Below, one piece after another: positions 12,553-24,400 of a DNA stretch of 64,000 nucleotides (position 1 is the stretch's first letter; the number at the start of each line of letters is the position of its first letter). Both the position numbers and the translations under genes were made by a program. Below the pieces are notes generated by a model, which was not told the DNA's origin, ran no database searches, and worked only from the letters and a program-made list of their open reading frames with translations. The stretch spans positions 22,506,501 to 22,570,500 of the forward strand of contig NC_079880.1 in the NCBI RefSeq assembly GCF_029227915.1. Direction: 5' to 3'. Origin of the DNA: Hydractinia symbiolongicarpus. Its lineage: Eukaryota; Cnidaria; Hydrozoa; Anthoathecata; Hydractiniidae.

Positions 12553-14918
12553 TTCAACACTTGAAAAAATTGAGCTGGATACCAAGCAAATATTTGTTAG
12601 TGTACACAGCACAGCGTCTATTTAAATTCGAATTTCCTTCTCGGGAAAACACTGTTATGACATGACGCTCGACCATTGGTTGCCTCATTCACCAATAAAC
12701 AAGTTCAGATCACCGTGACCGAGAGCCCGGGATAAAATTTTCGCGTGGATTAAAATTCGCGGTTTTCGCGAATTAGGTAAATGGATTGATGATGGTGGCT
12801 TTTTATTTACAAATCTTTGTTTGTCTCTATATATTTGAAAATCAAATTTAAAATTTATTATCAGCTGAACAAATTGAACTGGCGAAAATAAAGTAGTCGC
12901 GAAAAACTTTAAAAATAGCTAAATTTCGTAATTGAATCCTCGCAATTAGCTTTTTTTAATTTTGCAAAATTATGCCTACTTAAAGTATCTCTTATCAACC
13001 GAAGAATCCAAAAAGTCACAGAATTATGGTGCGTAAAACACAAATCTAATTCGTGCAATGAAAAACGCAACTTCGCGAAATTACTGCAAAATTATGTCCA
13101 CGCGAAAATTAATTCACTTTAAGGTATCTTTATCAATTCAAATTAAAAAAGTCACAGAACGCGTAGAAGAAAATATAAAATACAAATAAATTTAGGACAA
13201 GTCTGTATCGTGCAATTTTTACAACTTTGAATTGAAATTCTAACCTTACTTGTGTGTACATTCGAACATGTTGTAAATTGTTACTTGTACCGCGCTATAT
13301 GCGACGGTAATATTACAGCACATAGATACTATAAAGACTCAACAATAGAAATTATAGTAGTCCTACATGCGGGATTATTAGAGAGGCAGGATTATTTTTC
13401 TAACCCTTGCCAAAAAGGCGGGTTTACTAGAAAAAGGCGAGAATAGAGATGCGGGAAAAGTAGTTGGTAATCGGGTCTGTCAATTTGATGTTTCAAACAA
13501 AGAATAGAGAGAACATTACACGCAACTTTTCTCTTCTTTCGTTTTGGGAAAAAATGTTTTGTCAGGTGCAGTAAAGTTACTACCCAAGCACAACTTCAAC
13601 AACTTTACCATGGCGGAATGACCATCCCTACCTAGTATATACTTCGGCTTAAATTTACTGCTTTTGAAAATTGCTTAATTTCCATTCTCAACCCAAAAGC
13701 TCTTTGAGATAAACCTCGATCCCAGGGCCTGTATCGTTTTTTGATATGAGAGGACATACGCGTTTCAACTTCATATAAAAAAAACGCTACAGGCCCCGGG
13801 TTCGAGGTTGGAGATAATCGCAAAAGTGGAAACAAGGTAAGGCGTGATGGTAACAACAACTGCGCTCCAGGTAGTTTTCCTGTGCATCCAACTGGCGCAA
13901 CGCCTCTCTGTCAGCGCCTCCTGGGCGTGAAAACATAGGTAACAAGGCAGACATAGTAACAAAAAAAGGAACTAACACAAAAGACATATTCCATATTTGC
14001 TCATTTACAATATTTTCAAAGTTATTTCCATAATTCGGTTAAAGAAAGTCCAATGTAACCCAGGCCTAAGCATTAGCACACAAGGTGTAGAATTAGGATC
14101 GAGAAAACTAAGGTCAGGAAAAATTGAAAGTGGGGTGAAGTGTTGACAACAGTGAATTATTTCCACAAAAAAAAGATTAAAAAATAAGAAAATTAACTCG
14201 ATGGAGAGTTGTTTTTGTTGTCATTGTGATTATGATGCGCGTGCGTGTGCATTTTGTTTCATTATATTCATATATATCTACAAATTATAAGAAAATAAAA
14301 TTTACAGCACAATCAAAAAAAAATCTTTCACCCTAAAATATTTCTTTTCTATAAAAGCAAGCACATACATCACAATGGCTGGGTGTAAACGTACACTAGC
14401 GCAAGAAACAAGCGAAAGACATATTCCCACTACCTTCACGACGGCCCGAAATTAACGGCGCCTTTATTAACGGAACTCCCAGGTTATGTTGGTAAATTAC
14501 CGCCACCTCGGGCCGGCGAAAAACTACCGTCATTTAGGGCCGGCATATAACCAATGCCATTACGAGCCGCCATGAAGAGTTAAAACATCCAGCTGAATAA
14601 CAACACACGAAAAAAGAATAATAAATAATCGTATAATAATTGCACAAAAAATTTCTTAGACAGGCTAGTATACACTACGACAAACATTCTTTGACACAGA
14701 GGCAAACCATAGCAGCTTTGGTAAGAAGTAACGTAAAAAAAGAAAAGGCATAGTGTACACATAGCCACAACAATAATTTCTCATTAAATCAGGTACACAT
14801 CACTATGAAAATCAGAATAAATGTTATTCTACAAAAAAAATCGTTAAAACATTTTTAAAAAACTTTTCCATTTAATATCTCTAGTAAAATAAATAACTGC
14901 TTACGCAGTAACTTCGGG
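12553..14918. other. Intergenic region upstream of SDF2
   Basis: This is the presumed promoter side of the SDF2 gene. Between about 12730 and 13150 there are repeated TTCGCG/CGCGAA-containing A/T segments typical of decayed repeats. A foldback lies at 13708-13812, and a comparatively GC-rich patch with repeated GGCCGGC/GGCCCG motifs lies around 14440-14575. No exon is recognised. Confidence 0.5.
13708..13812. repeat. Imperfect hairpin / foldback
   Basis: AACCTCGATCCCAGGGCCTG near 13710 pairs with CAGGCCCCGGGTTCGAGGTT near 13790-13812, and the inner arms (TTTTTTGATATGA and TCATATAAAAAAAA) also pair. Arms are about 38 bp with a few mismatches around a short loop, consistent with a small MITE or foldback. 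Confidence 0.55.
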
Positions 14919-15141
14919 AAATAAATTAAAAATGGTGCACAATGGCGGGAAAGAAATTAAAAAATTGTGTACAATGGCGTGGAATAAATTAAAAATGGTG
15001 CACAATAGCGGGAAAGAAATTAAAAAATTGTGTACAATGGCGTGGAATAAATTAAAAATGGTGCACAATAGCGGGAAAGAAATTAAAAAATTGTGTACAA
15101 TGGCGTGGAATAAATTAAAAATGGTGTACAATGACGGGAAT
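14919..15141. repeat. 63-bp tandem minisatellite, about 3.5 units
   Basis: GTGCAC or its variant GTGTAC recurs at 14935, 14998, 15061 and 15124, an exact 63-bp spacing. Each unit is two similar halves (ATTAAAAATGGTGCACAATG and AATTAAAAAATTGTGTACAA). Because 63 is a multiple of three, both strands show a short repetitive open frame, which is an artefact. Confidence 0.9.
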
Positions 15142-16192
15142 TAGAGCTTACAAAGAGACCAGTAAAAAAGCAGGGAATGTGCCATGTTCTTTCATAGTAA
15201 AATAAGTTATGAAAAAAAAACTTTTGAGAAGTTAGCTTCAGCTTTGGTGAACAAAAATGGTAAATATATATATATAAAATATAAAATAATTACGTATAAG
15301 AAAAACGAAATGGAAAAATTGTATATTGACTTAAATATAGCATAAGTAGAAACTAACAAGCGATTACCACTCGGTGAACTAATACCCCGCATGTATTTAC
15401 ATCGTATAAAAAACATTTAATACGAAAAAGAAAAAAAAATACTCATCATTTAATCAAAGAAAATTAAAAAAAAATTATTTCATAAAAGACTGACTGAGCA
15501 AGGCAGATTAAGTAAAGTAAAGCAGTTTGGATAAAAATACAAAAATCTTGACAGTACTTGAATGTGATTTAAAACAAACAAACAAACAAACAAACAAAGA
15601 ACACACTAGCAATATGGAACACTAAAAAAATTAACACAAACATGGCGCAAAATAAAATCTCCTTTTTCTATTTTTGTAAGAAATATAACACAGCCTGTTT
15701 CTTGAAAAATAATCACACCACTCTTATAGCGACGCAACAAGGTCTGTTTCGGTAAAGACAACAAGATAGCGAGAACGCAACCTCGTTTACATTTCTAAAA
15801 ACAAAAAAATTAACATAAATCATAGACTGTTTAACAAAACACCTGTATCCACGTAACTAGGAACTTATCAACTGTTTGCAGTTTAAAGTACGAGGTTTAT
15901 TGTTTTGATGCGCCAATTTTTTGAAAAAGACAAAACAATTTCTATTATCTTAATTATCAATAAAATTTAACGTTACAGACGCAGACAGATCATGCAATCG
16001 CCTGTTGAAGGACGACAAGGAAAGCAAAAATCGCTCAGTTGTACAAGGATTTGATTACCCGAAATCCTGATCGCGTGAACTACTCGGTCAATTTCTAATT
16101 AGGTTTACCCCAGGGGACAAATCTGTTATCATGAATTGACATCGGCATAATAAATTGTACCCCTCCCCTTTTAAGGTATTACATCTTACCTG
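15142..16192. other. Region 3' of the BAG gene
   Basis: No coding exon is seen. The BAG stop codon (16195-16193) is followed at once by CAG|GTAAGA on the minus strand (donor at 16189), so the 3' UTR may contain an intron and extend into this stretch. A (CAAA)n run lies at about 15576-15598. Confidence 0.45.
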
Positions 16193-19100
16193 CTACTCTG
16201 CTTGCGTCGACCTCCTGTCTAATATCTCCAATAGTTCCTGCACCTCTTTTACAAGCGCCTTTCTGGCATTTCGCAACTCGTCATTGCTGTTGGCTGGTAC
16301 TTTATCAAGTAAAAGTAACTGCTGAGTAAGCATTTCTTCTAAATATTTGTATTCATGATCGCCTGACAAGAAAATGGACACCAAGATTTAATATGGAAGA
16401 AGCGTAAAAAAAGGCCCATTCACCTTTACAAAAAGTGAAGAACAAGAAAGAAATTCTAAAACCAGATGTGTTTGTATACCTTTTTTCCCTTTAAATTTAA
16501 CAACATCGTCCACGAAAGACGAGATATCCTCTGCAATCTTTCGCAAACGTTGAAAGGGCGTTTGTTGCTTCCCTTGTGTACGCGGTGTAGGATTATCTGC
16601 AGGTCTTTGGTCTTTTCTTGGTGGTTGTCCGGCAGACGAAGGAGCGAATTGACCGGGGTTAGGAAACGAACCACCACCCGGCATAATTACTATAGGTTGT
16701 GATGGAATGTGCCGTTGCTGTCCATTGACTCGAGGTTGGTAACCAGGCTGATTAATAGGGAGTCCTGTTACGGGAAACACAGCACCATCCTTTGGCATAT
16801 AAGGCATGCGTGGTTGTGCTTGTTGTGGTTGCGACATATATTGAGGATTAAGCTGTGGATCATAGTTTAATTGTCGTGGTGGTGGATAATTAGACTGATA
16901 CTGCTGCATCATTGGAGGTTGCTGCTGTCTTTGATTCTGCAAACTATGATTTGGATACGCCTGAGGCTCGACCTTTATTTCTTTCTGTTCCTGCAGGAAT
17001 TCTTGTGCTATGTCTTGCTCCAAACGCAGGTTAGCCACATATTCACTTTGAATCTCTCTAAGCTGTTGCTGAAGTTGCGCTTGTCGAACTCTTTGCACGT
17101 ATTGTTGCTGCATCATCTTCTGCTGGTGTTCCAGTTCCTGGTCAGATAATTGACCCACATTATCAACTGGCGGAACTTGTTGGTAGTTTCGTGAACTGCT
17201 TGGTGCGTATTGCTGCAACGGCGGGTTGGTGGTTGGAGGCGTAGATTGTGCTGTTGGATAATTCTTTTCAGGATCATTGTTGACTATCTGTGTTGAAGAA
17301 GTTTGTTGTGATACATTGGGTTTTTGCTGCGGAAGTAACTCAGCGTTAGGTGCACCAGATGACCTAGGCATTGATTGAGGAGATGGAGGAATATTGTAAC
17401 TGGATGACACATTTGGATTTGACACTTGTTGAGCTGGCGACGCAACTGTTGTATTTTTATTTTGCACCACAGGTTGTGGTTGTGAATAATGTGCTAACGG
17501 AGATGTTTGCTGTTTTGCTATTACTTGAGGAGGGCTTCTGTATTGCGCGGCTGATCCATTAGAAACAGTATTTGGGTACATATGGGTTAATTGTGGTGGT
17601 GGTAATTGATTGGTATACTGTTCTTGTGCTTGTGATTGGCTTGAGTTGTTAGAACTTGTTGATACTGCTGGATAAGGAGGGGGCTGTTTAGATGTAGGGT
17701 GTTTGTCATCATATGTAATTCTTGTTACAGCTGTATTAGGCGATGCAACTTTGTTGTCATAGGACTGTTGCTGCTGCTGTTGCTGCTGTGTCTGTGACGT
17801 TGGAGGTTGTTGCCGCTGAGACTGTTCTGGTACTGGTTGGGGCACTTGCGGCACTTGTTGGTAATATGCTGCTTGTGCAGGACCTGCTTCAGACATCTCC
17901 ACTGTACCAGAACGAATTCTTCTTTCTGGTGGACATTGATTTTGATCATTTGTTGTACATTGTTGATTATCCAACATTTCAACTGTACCTGCACGGCTTC
18001 GTTGGCCAGTAACACTAAGTTGTCCTGAAGATGCGTACCTTGGTGTATTAGGAGGTGGCATGGGCTTTGCAAAGGAATTATCAGTTCTGGTGGCAGGGAG
18101 TACCGAATCAACCATTTCAACTGTACCAGAACGTATTCGTTGGGTTGTGTAGGTAGTCTGTGGTTGTTGCAGTTGATTTACAGTGGATCCATGTACATTT
18201 TGTGTGTATTGAGCTGAAGTCATGGATGGTGGTGGCATAGAAGGTGGTGGCATAGAAGGAGGAGGCATAGAAGTTTGTTGCGATTGAGTTGGGTAAGTAC
18301 TGGCGCCTTGTTTATTGTTGTTCTCGGTTTTTGCTACAGGGCTTCGAGGTGGCACTGGTGGTGGTTCCATTTCAACAGTTTCGGAACGTGGTCGTGGACT
18401 GTTTAACGACATTTCATGTATCTGCAGCTGGTTTGACGGAGAATCAAGCTTATAAACTTCATTTGAGATTTGACGAGCTGGTGCTTGGCGCCTCTGCAAT
18501 GGCGGGGTAGCTTGAGGGGTTTTAAACATAACTGGGGATGACTGGACAGGTAATGGACTACCCTGAGGAGAATCAAGAATAGTTGATCTGTAACCAGCGT
18601 ATGGAGATGTATCTCCTTGTTGCAGATTTGGGTTCTGCATCTGTGGAGGTAGTAAGTCATTGGAAGGATTAATGTTTTGCTTACTAGGAAGCTGTGGCAT
18701 CATTTGGTTATATTGATTTGAAGGATAGTTGTTATGTTGAGGTGGATACAATGGCTGTTGCTGGGATTGGTACTGTTCATACTGAGAAAGCGATTGAACA
18801 TCTTGTTGGAGATTTTGGTTACCTTCACCAGGATAATACGTGTTGGTGAGGTCTGGTGGGTATGCAGATGAATTGGGCTGACTTTTCGCATAATACATCT
18901 GTTGTTGTTGCTGATTATTGTAATTATTTGTAATGTAATCAGGATTTGGATACTGGTGTATAACACCTGTATCAAGTTTTACTGTGTAGTCAGATAAATC
19001 AACTCCTGGATTTAAATTTAACAAATCACGATAACCGTCAGCAGGCAGGGGTGGAGCATACTGCGTTTGGTAAGGCATGTTATTACCCTGGTACATATTT

Positions 19101-19918
19101 TTTTGAGCGTTTAATGTTTGACTAAGTCCAGGGTCTGAATTACTTTTTGGAAGATAGTTTTGATTGATTTGCGCAGGTGGTGTCGACAACAATCTCTGTT
19201 GGGGAGAATACTGTGATGTTGCATAAGGTGACGAGGAATATGGAGAAGTCGAATACGACGAGGGTGAATAGGTTGCTGGTAAATAAGCTTGTTGATGGTT
19301 CGAGATTTGAATGTTGCTTTGCGGGGAATTATACCCAGCTGAATTTGATACTGCAACGTTATTCATGTTTTGAATGGGTAAAGGGTTGCTTTGATTGGGA
19401 GCTGTCATGAAGGCAGTTCTTTGTTGTTGTTGTTTTTGCTGCTGTGGTTGTTGCTTCAAGTGTGTTGTGATTATTTGGCTTGGTGATTGTGTTTGCTGAT
19501 AGTTGTTATTCTGCAACTGATATTGACTATAATTGTCCCTGTACCTAGGCGTGTTAATCGTATGCAACTGGTTATAGTTTAAACGAGGCTCTAACACTTG
19601 TGGTGAACTTTGTTGTTGCTGATACGGCTGTCGAGGCTCTGACACTTGGGGTAAACTTTGTTGTAGCTGATACGGCTGTCTTGGCAAGTAATGTTGCTGC
19701 AGCTGCCTTCCTTGCTGATGGTGCTGTTGCTGCAATTTACTGTAATTTAGTACTGGTTGTCTGTAATAATTTGTGACTGTTTCTTCTGCGATTCTTGGTA
19801 AATACCCAATTTTTCTGTCTTGTGGCTGATGATTTATGTTTTGAAATTGATTGGTAGTAAAAGTATTAAAATGATCTCCACCTAATACTGAATTTGAAAG
19901 GTAGCGGCTGTTATCCAT
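16193..19918 (-). CDS. BAG-domain Hsp70 co-chaperone, Gln/Pro-rich (BAG3/BAG4-like)
   Basis: Two minus-strand exons, 19918-16480 and 16362-16193, are joined by a 117-bp GT-AG intron (16479-16363) that splits a Gly codon. The product is 1202 residues. The ATG is supported by an in-frame stop 15 bases upstream. The last ~80 residues form a BAG domain: FVDDVVKFKGKKG joins GDHEYKYLEEMLTQQLLLLD across the splice, followed by VKEVQELLEILDRR, matching BAG3/BAG4 helices. BAG domains bind the Hsp70 nucleotide-binding domain and promote nucleotide exchange in the cytosol. The first ~1110 residues are low-complexity, rich in Gln, Pro, Tyr, Ser and Asn. They contain poly-Q runs, a triple MPPPS repeat (~555) and four RxRxxTVEM motifs (~509, 593, 638, 666). 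No WW domain is seen, so it is closer in layout to BAG4 than BAG3. It is far longer than vertebrate members. Confidence 0.85.
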
Positions 19919-19936
19919 AACATGACTATTCCACTA

Positions 19937-21459
19937 CATAAAAAGACTTCTAAATTAAAAATATATAATAAATAGTTAGAAAATCAACAAACACTGTTGT
20001 AGGCTACCCTAAAGGTGGAAATTCTTTTTTGCAGTTTAAATTTCTCCAAGTTTTTACTTTTGTAAAATCAAAAAAAATTACTATATATACATAAAAACAC
20101 AGAAGTTTTCAGCATGCTAAACAATCTCCAAAACTATGTATCAATACATGTTGTGAAATTTTCTGTTGCTATGTGTATTTTCCCCTGTAATTACTTGATT
20201 TGAAAAGTAAAATTTTTAAAAGCAATAAAAAGTGATCAAAAATCACTATTGTTATTATTTGCAGAATCTTTATTGCATGATGATGCTAAAGATTTTATTA
20301 TGTGCGTTATCTAAACACTTGAGTTTAAAATGTTTTAAGAGAAAAAAAATTGTCAGGGTTTTGAGGAGGCACAAAATAATCTTTAAAAACTGTTGCTCAG
20401 AGCAAAAACCCAGGCATCCAAATGTAAAGGATCACACAAAAAAATATAGATAGGGTCTAGAAAATTAAATTATTAATTTTGTATTGTTTTTTTTTAGCAC
20501 TTGTTAGCATTTTGACTGCTTTAATGCAGACAGATACACACATTTTGAAGGTCAGTTTGTGTGAAAAGCAAAAACTATAAATTTTTAAATTACATATTTG
20601 TTTATTTTGTTTGGTATCATTAGCTTGAATTGTTTTTAAAAAGTAAAAAAAACAAAACATATTTATGAAAATAGGATCTCTCTGTTATTTCTACATTACA
20701 AAGCATGAGCATGTTTTCAAACTTGCTCTTTAAAAAAATCAAGTTGCACAAAAATTAGTTCTCATTTTTTTTTGGTAATTTTTTATAGGAAAATAACGAT
20801 ATTTAAGGAACCAAGTGGTATTATTGGTGAAATAGTGATGGACTGACCGTGTTTTCACCAACATCAACAAAAGTTTTACAAAATGGAAACCTGAACAAAA
20901 TCCTGTATTATTTCTTGACACTGAGCACTGAAAAAAATATGAAATAGAGATAAGAAAGTACATACACATCTCTTCTTCACTTCTCAAGCATTGTAATAAT
21001 AATTCATATAGAATCTAAAATAACAAATGTGACATTTCATTCTTCAGAAAAAAACTCCACTAAATCTTATGGCAGCAAATAAACCACAAACAACTACCAC
21101 AGATTTGTTGTATAAAAACAATTTACCACAAAATTGAAAATATTTTTATCTAAGAGATAATTAAATATTAAATGGGGTGCAAATAAACATTCAGAAAAGA
21201 AATGTTAAATCACGCAGTGGATTGCAATAGTGTTCATGGTCATTCTGAATAAATTGTAGTGGCCAAAAATTCTGAAAAATTAATGCCATTTTTTATGTTT
21301 ATTTTTTGATATAAAATATATGCTTGAAAAATTCATTATTAAAAATTTAAAGGGTTCCAACTGTATTCTTTTGAAAAGTAAACAGATGTGTATTGGTCAT
21401 TAGGTTAATTTTTGCCCCATAACACACACTAATTTAATTGTAAAATAGCATAAATATCT
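19937..21459. other. Intergenic region upstream of the BAG gene
   Basis: Very AT-rich, with no recognisable exon or RNA gene. It should include the BAG promoter and 5' UTR. It ends at the TCATCATCAT repeat that is the 3' tail of the LINE on the minus strand. Confidence 0.5.
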
Positions 21460-24400
21460 TTCATCATCATCATCATCATTCTCGGCTTAACGTCCGTTTT
21501 CCATGCTAGCATGGGTTGGACGGGGTATATTAATGACCCTCTTCCAATCTGATCTAGACTGTGTTAGATCTAAACTCAACTTCCTCTCTATCAAGTCTGT
21601 CCTTATAACCTCCTGCCAAGTCTTTCTCGGTCTGCCTCTGGGCTTTGCCCCAGGAACTATCAAGTCTCTACACTTTCTTACCCAATTATCCTCCTCCATT
21701 CTTTCCAAGTGCCCCAGCCAATTCAATCTTTTTATCTGGATAACATCTTTAATTCTACAGAGACTTAGCCTGCTTCTTAGCTCATCTGAACTCTTTCTGT
21801 CTCTCAGACTGGCATTACACATCCACCTAACCATTCTCATATCATTCCTTTCTAAACGGTCAAGATCTTCCTGCTTCACTGCCCATGTCTCACTACCGTA
21901 CAACATAACACTTCTTACACAGGCCTCATACAACCTACCTTTTACCTCAATTGACAGGACTCTGCTAGTCAATAAAGGAAGTAACTCTCTAAACTTTTTC
22001 CAAGCAGAACCTATCCTGCAAGTAACACTTCTTCCAACACCCCCTTCACTGCCCAACATATCACCTAAGTAACAGAAGTTCTTAACTATCTCTAACGAGC
22101 CACTGTTGTACATCATTAAAGCTGGAAATACTTCATTCTCTATAATCTCACCTTTGCAACGCTTGCATACAAACTGTATGCCAGCTCTTAACCTTCCACT
22201 AATACTACTGCACTTCTTATGTACCCAATGCTTGCAAGTCTGACAAAAAATTGAGTTACTACCAACCCCTTTCCTGCAAACTCCACAAGGCCACTTTCCA
22301 ACTACAAGGTCACACTTGGCTGCAATGCTACTTATCATGACTTTAGACTTTGCTGTGTTTACCTTCAGCCCTTTTTCTTCTAGTCCTTTCTTCCACTTCT
22401 CAAACTTTTTAACTAATTCTTCCATCGACTCTGCTATGAGAACCAAATCATCTGCATACAATAACTCCCATGGGCAACCTGTTCTGAACTCCATCGACAG
22501 CGCTTCTAAGACTAGAATAAACAACAAAGGACTAAGTACAGAACCCTGATGTACACCAACATTTACACTAAATTCATCACTAAGTGAATCGTTAATCCTG
22601 ACACGACTTCTAGCATTGCTGTACATAGACTGAACCATCGTAACTAGCCACTCATCCACACCTAATTTTCTCATAGCCAACCAAATAACTTTACGTGGCA
22701 CTCTATCAAAAGCTTTCTCTAAATCTACAAAGGCAAAATAGAGATTCTTTTTCTTTCCTAAATACTTTTCCTGAAGCTGTCTGAGTAAAAATATTGCATC
22801 TGTAGTGCCACGCCCTGGAACAAAACCAAATTGCATCTTATCTATATCAATTCTTTCTCTAAGTAACTTATCAATCACTCTTTCAATAACTTTCATTACT
22901 TGATCAACCAACTTCAAACCTCTATAGTTACCCCTTTCTAATGCATCACCCTTGCCCTTGAAACAATTCACTATTACACTCGACTGCCACTCACTCGGAA
23001 TAGCACCATCCTTTATAATCTGGTTAGCAAGACTTGTAATAAGCTTAACTCCAATATATCCAGATGCTTTTACCATCTCTGCAACAATACCTGATACTCC
23101 TGCAGCCTTGCCAATCTTCATTTTCCTAATAGCCTCCACTACCCATTCTGTCTTGATCTGCATGGCTGGCCCTTCTACGACATCATCATCAGACAAATTA
23201 CCCTCGTCCCAATCAAACTCAGTGTTAAGCAACCTCTGATAATGATTCTTCCAAGCTACCCTTTTCTCCTCCTCCGTGCTAGCCAAAACACCTTCATCAT
23301 TACGTATACACTTCTCACCTACAATATCTTGATTAGTCTTCTTCATTTGCTTTGCTATCTTGAATACCTCATTGCGCTGGTCTTCCCTTCTTAACACATC
23401 TGCAAATCTGTTTCTCTCTGCTTCTGATTTTGCCTTATACACTGCTGTACGAGCTCGACGCTTAGCTTCTAAGTAAATATTTTTACTACCACCTGACTTC
23501 CACTCTTTCCAAAGTTTCCTCTTTTCCTTTATACACTGGTCAACCTCATTATTCCACCACCAGGTCTGTCTATGTCTAGCTGGTCCTTTCGTCCACCCAC
23601 AGGTATCATCAGAAGCTTCTAGAAGACAATTCTTCAAAGTAGTCCAAGTACTTTCAACATTGTCACTATCACATTGACTATTGTAGGCTAACTGCTGAAC
23701 TTTTGCACTAAATTGTCTTGCTACAATCTCTTCCTTCAGCTTCCAGACTTTTCGACGGGGCCTGTACTTTCCCTTGGCTTCTCTGACACTCTTCAAGATA
23801 ATATCACAAACCAGCAACCTATGCTGGGAAACACACTCTTCCCCCGATATAACTTTCACGTCCTTCACCACTTTCTTGTCTGACTTTCTAACCAAAAAGT
23901 AATCTATCTGTGTCTTACAACCACCTGACTCATATGTTATCAGCCTACTCTGTCTCTTACTGAATGATGTGTTGCAAACCACCATGTCCGTTGCCATTCC
24001 AAACTCAAGCAATCTCTCCCCTTCCTTATTTCTGCTCCCAAATCCATAGCCTCCATGCACACCTCTACAACCTTCAGATGACTTCCCAACATGACCATTA
24101 AAGTCGCCGCCCACCATGACAAGTTCAGTGTCTCCAAACTTTGATGTGACTGCTATTAACTCATCATAAAACTTATCTTTATCTTCCTCACTGAGTCCAC
24201 ACTGTGGAGCATAAACTGACAAAAAAGTGACAATCCTATTACCTATCAAAAACTTTATCACTATAATACGACTATTAACACGCATAACATCTATTACTTT
24301 TTCTACCCACTTCTCTGCAACGAATATGCCAACTCCTCCATATCCATCACTATTACCAATCCAAAAAAGCTTATACCTTGCCTTCCTACCTTCCACAAAT

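Noticed and set aside
14932-15144. 70-codon repetitive frame (MVHNGGKEIKK type)
   Set aside because: It is produced by the 63-bp tandem repeat, whose length is a multiple of three.
16388-16479. Tail after KGKKG in the large Gln-rich frame
   Set aside because: It reads into the 117-bp intron; splicing to 16362 completes a BAG domain.
22952-23239. Open frames on the strand opposite the LINE ORF (also 21503-22072 and 36121-36690)
   Set aside because: They are antisense shadows of a real coding region, with Ser/Leu/Thr-rich sequence and no domain.
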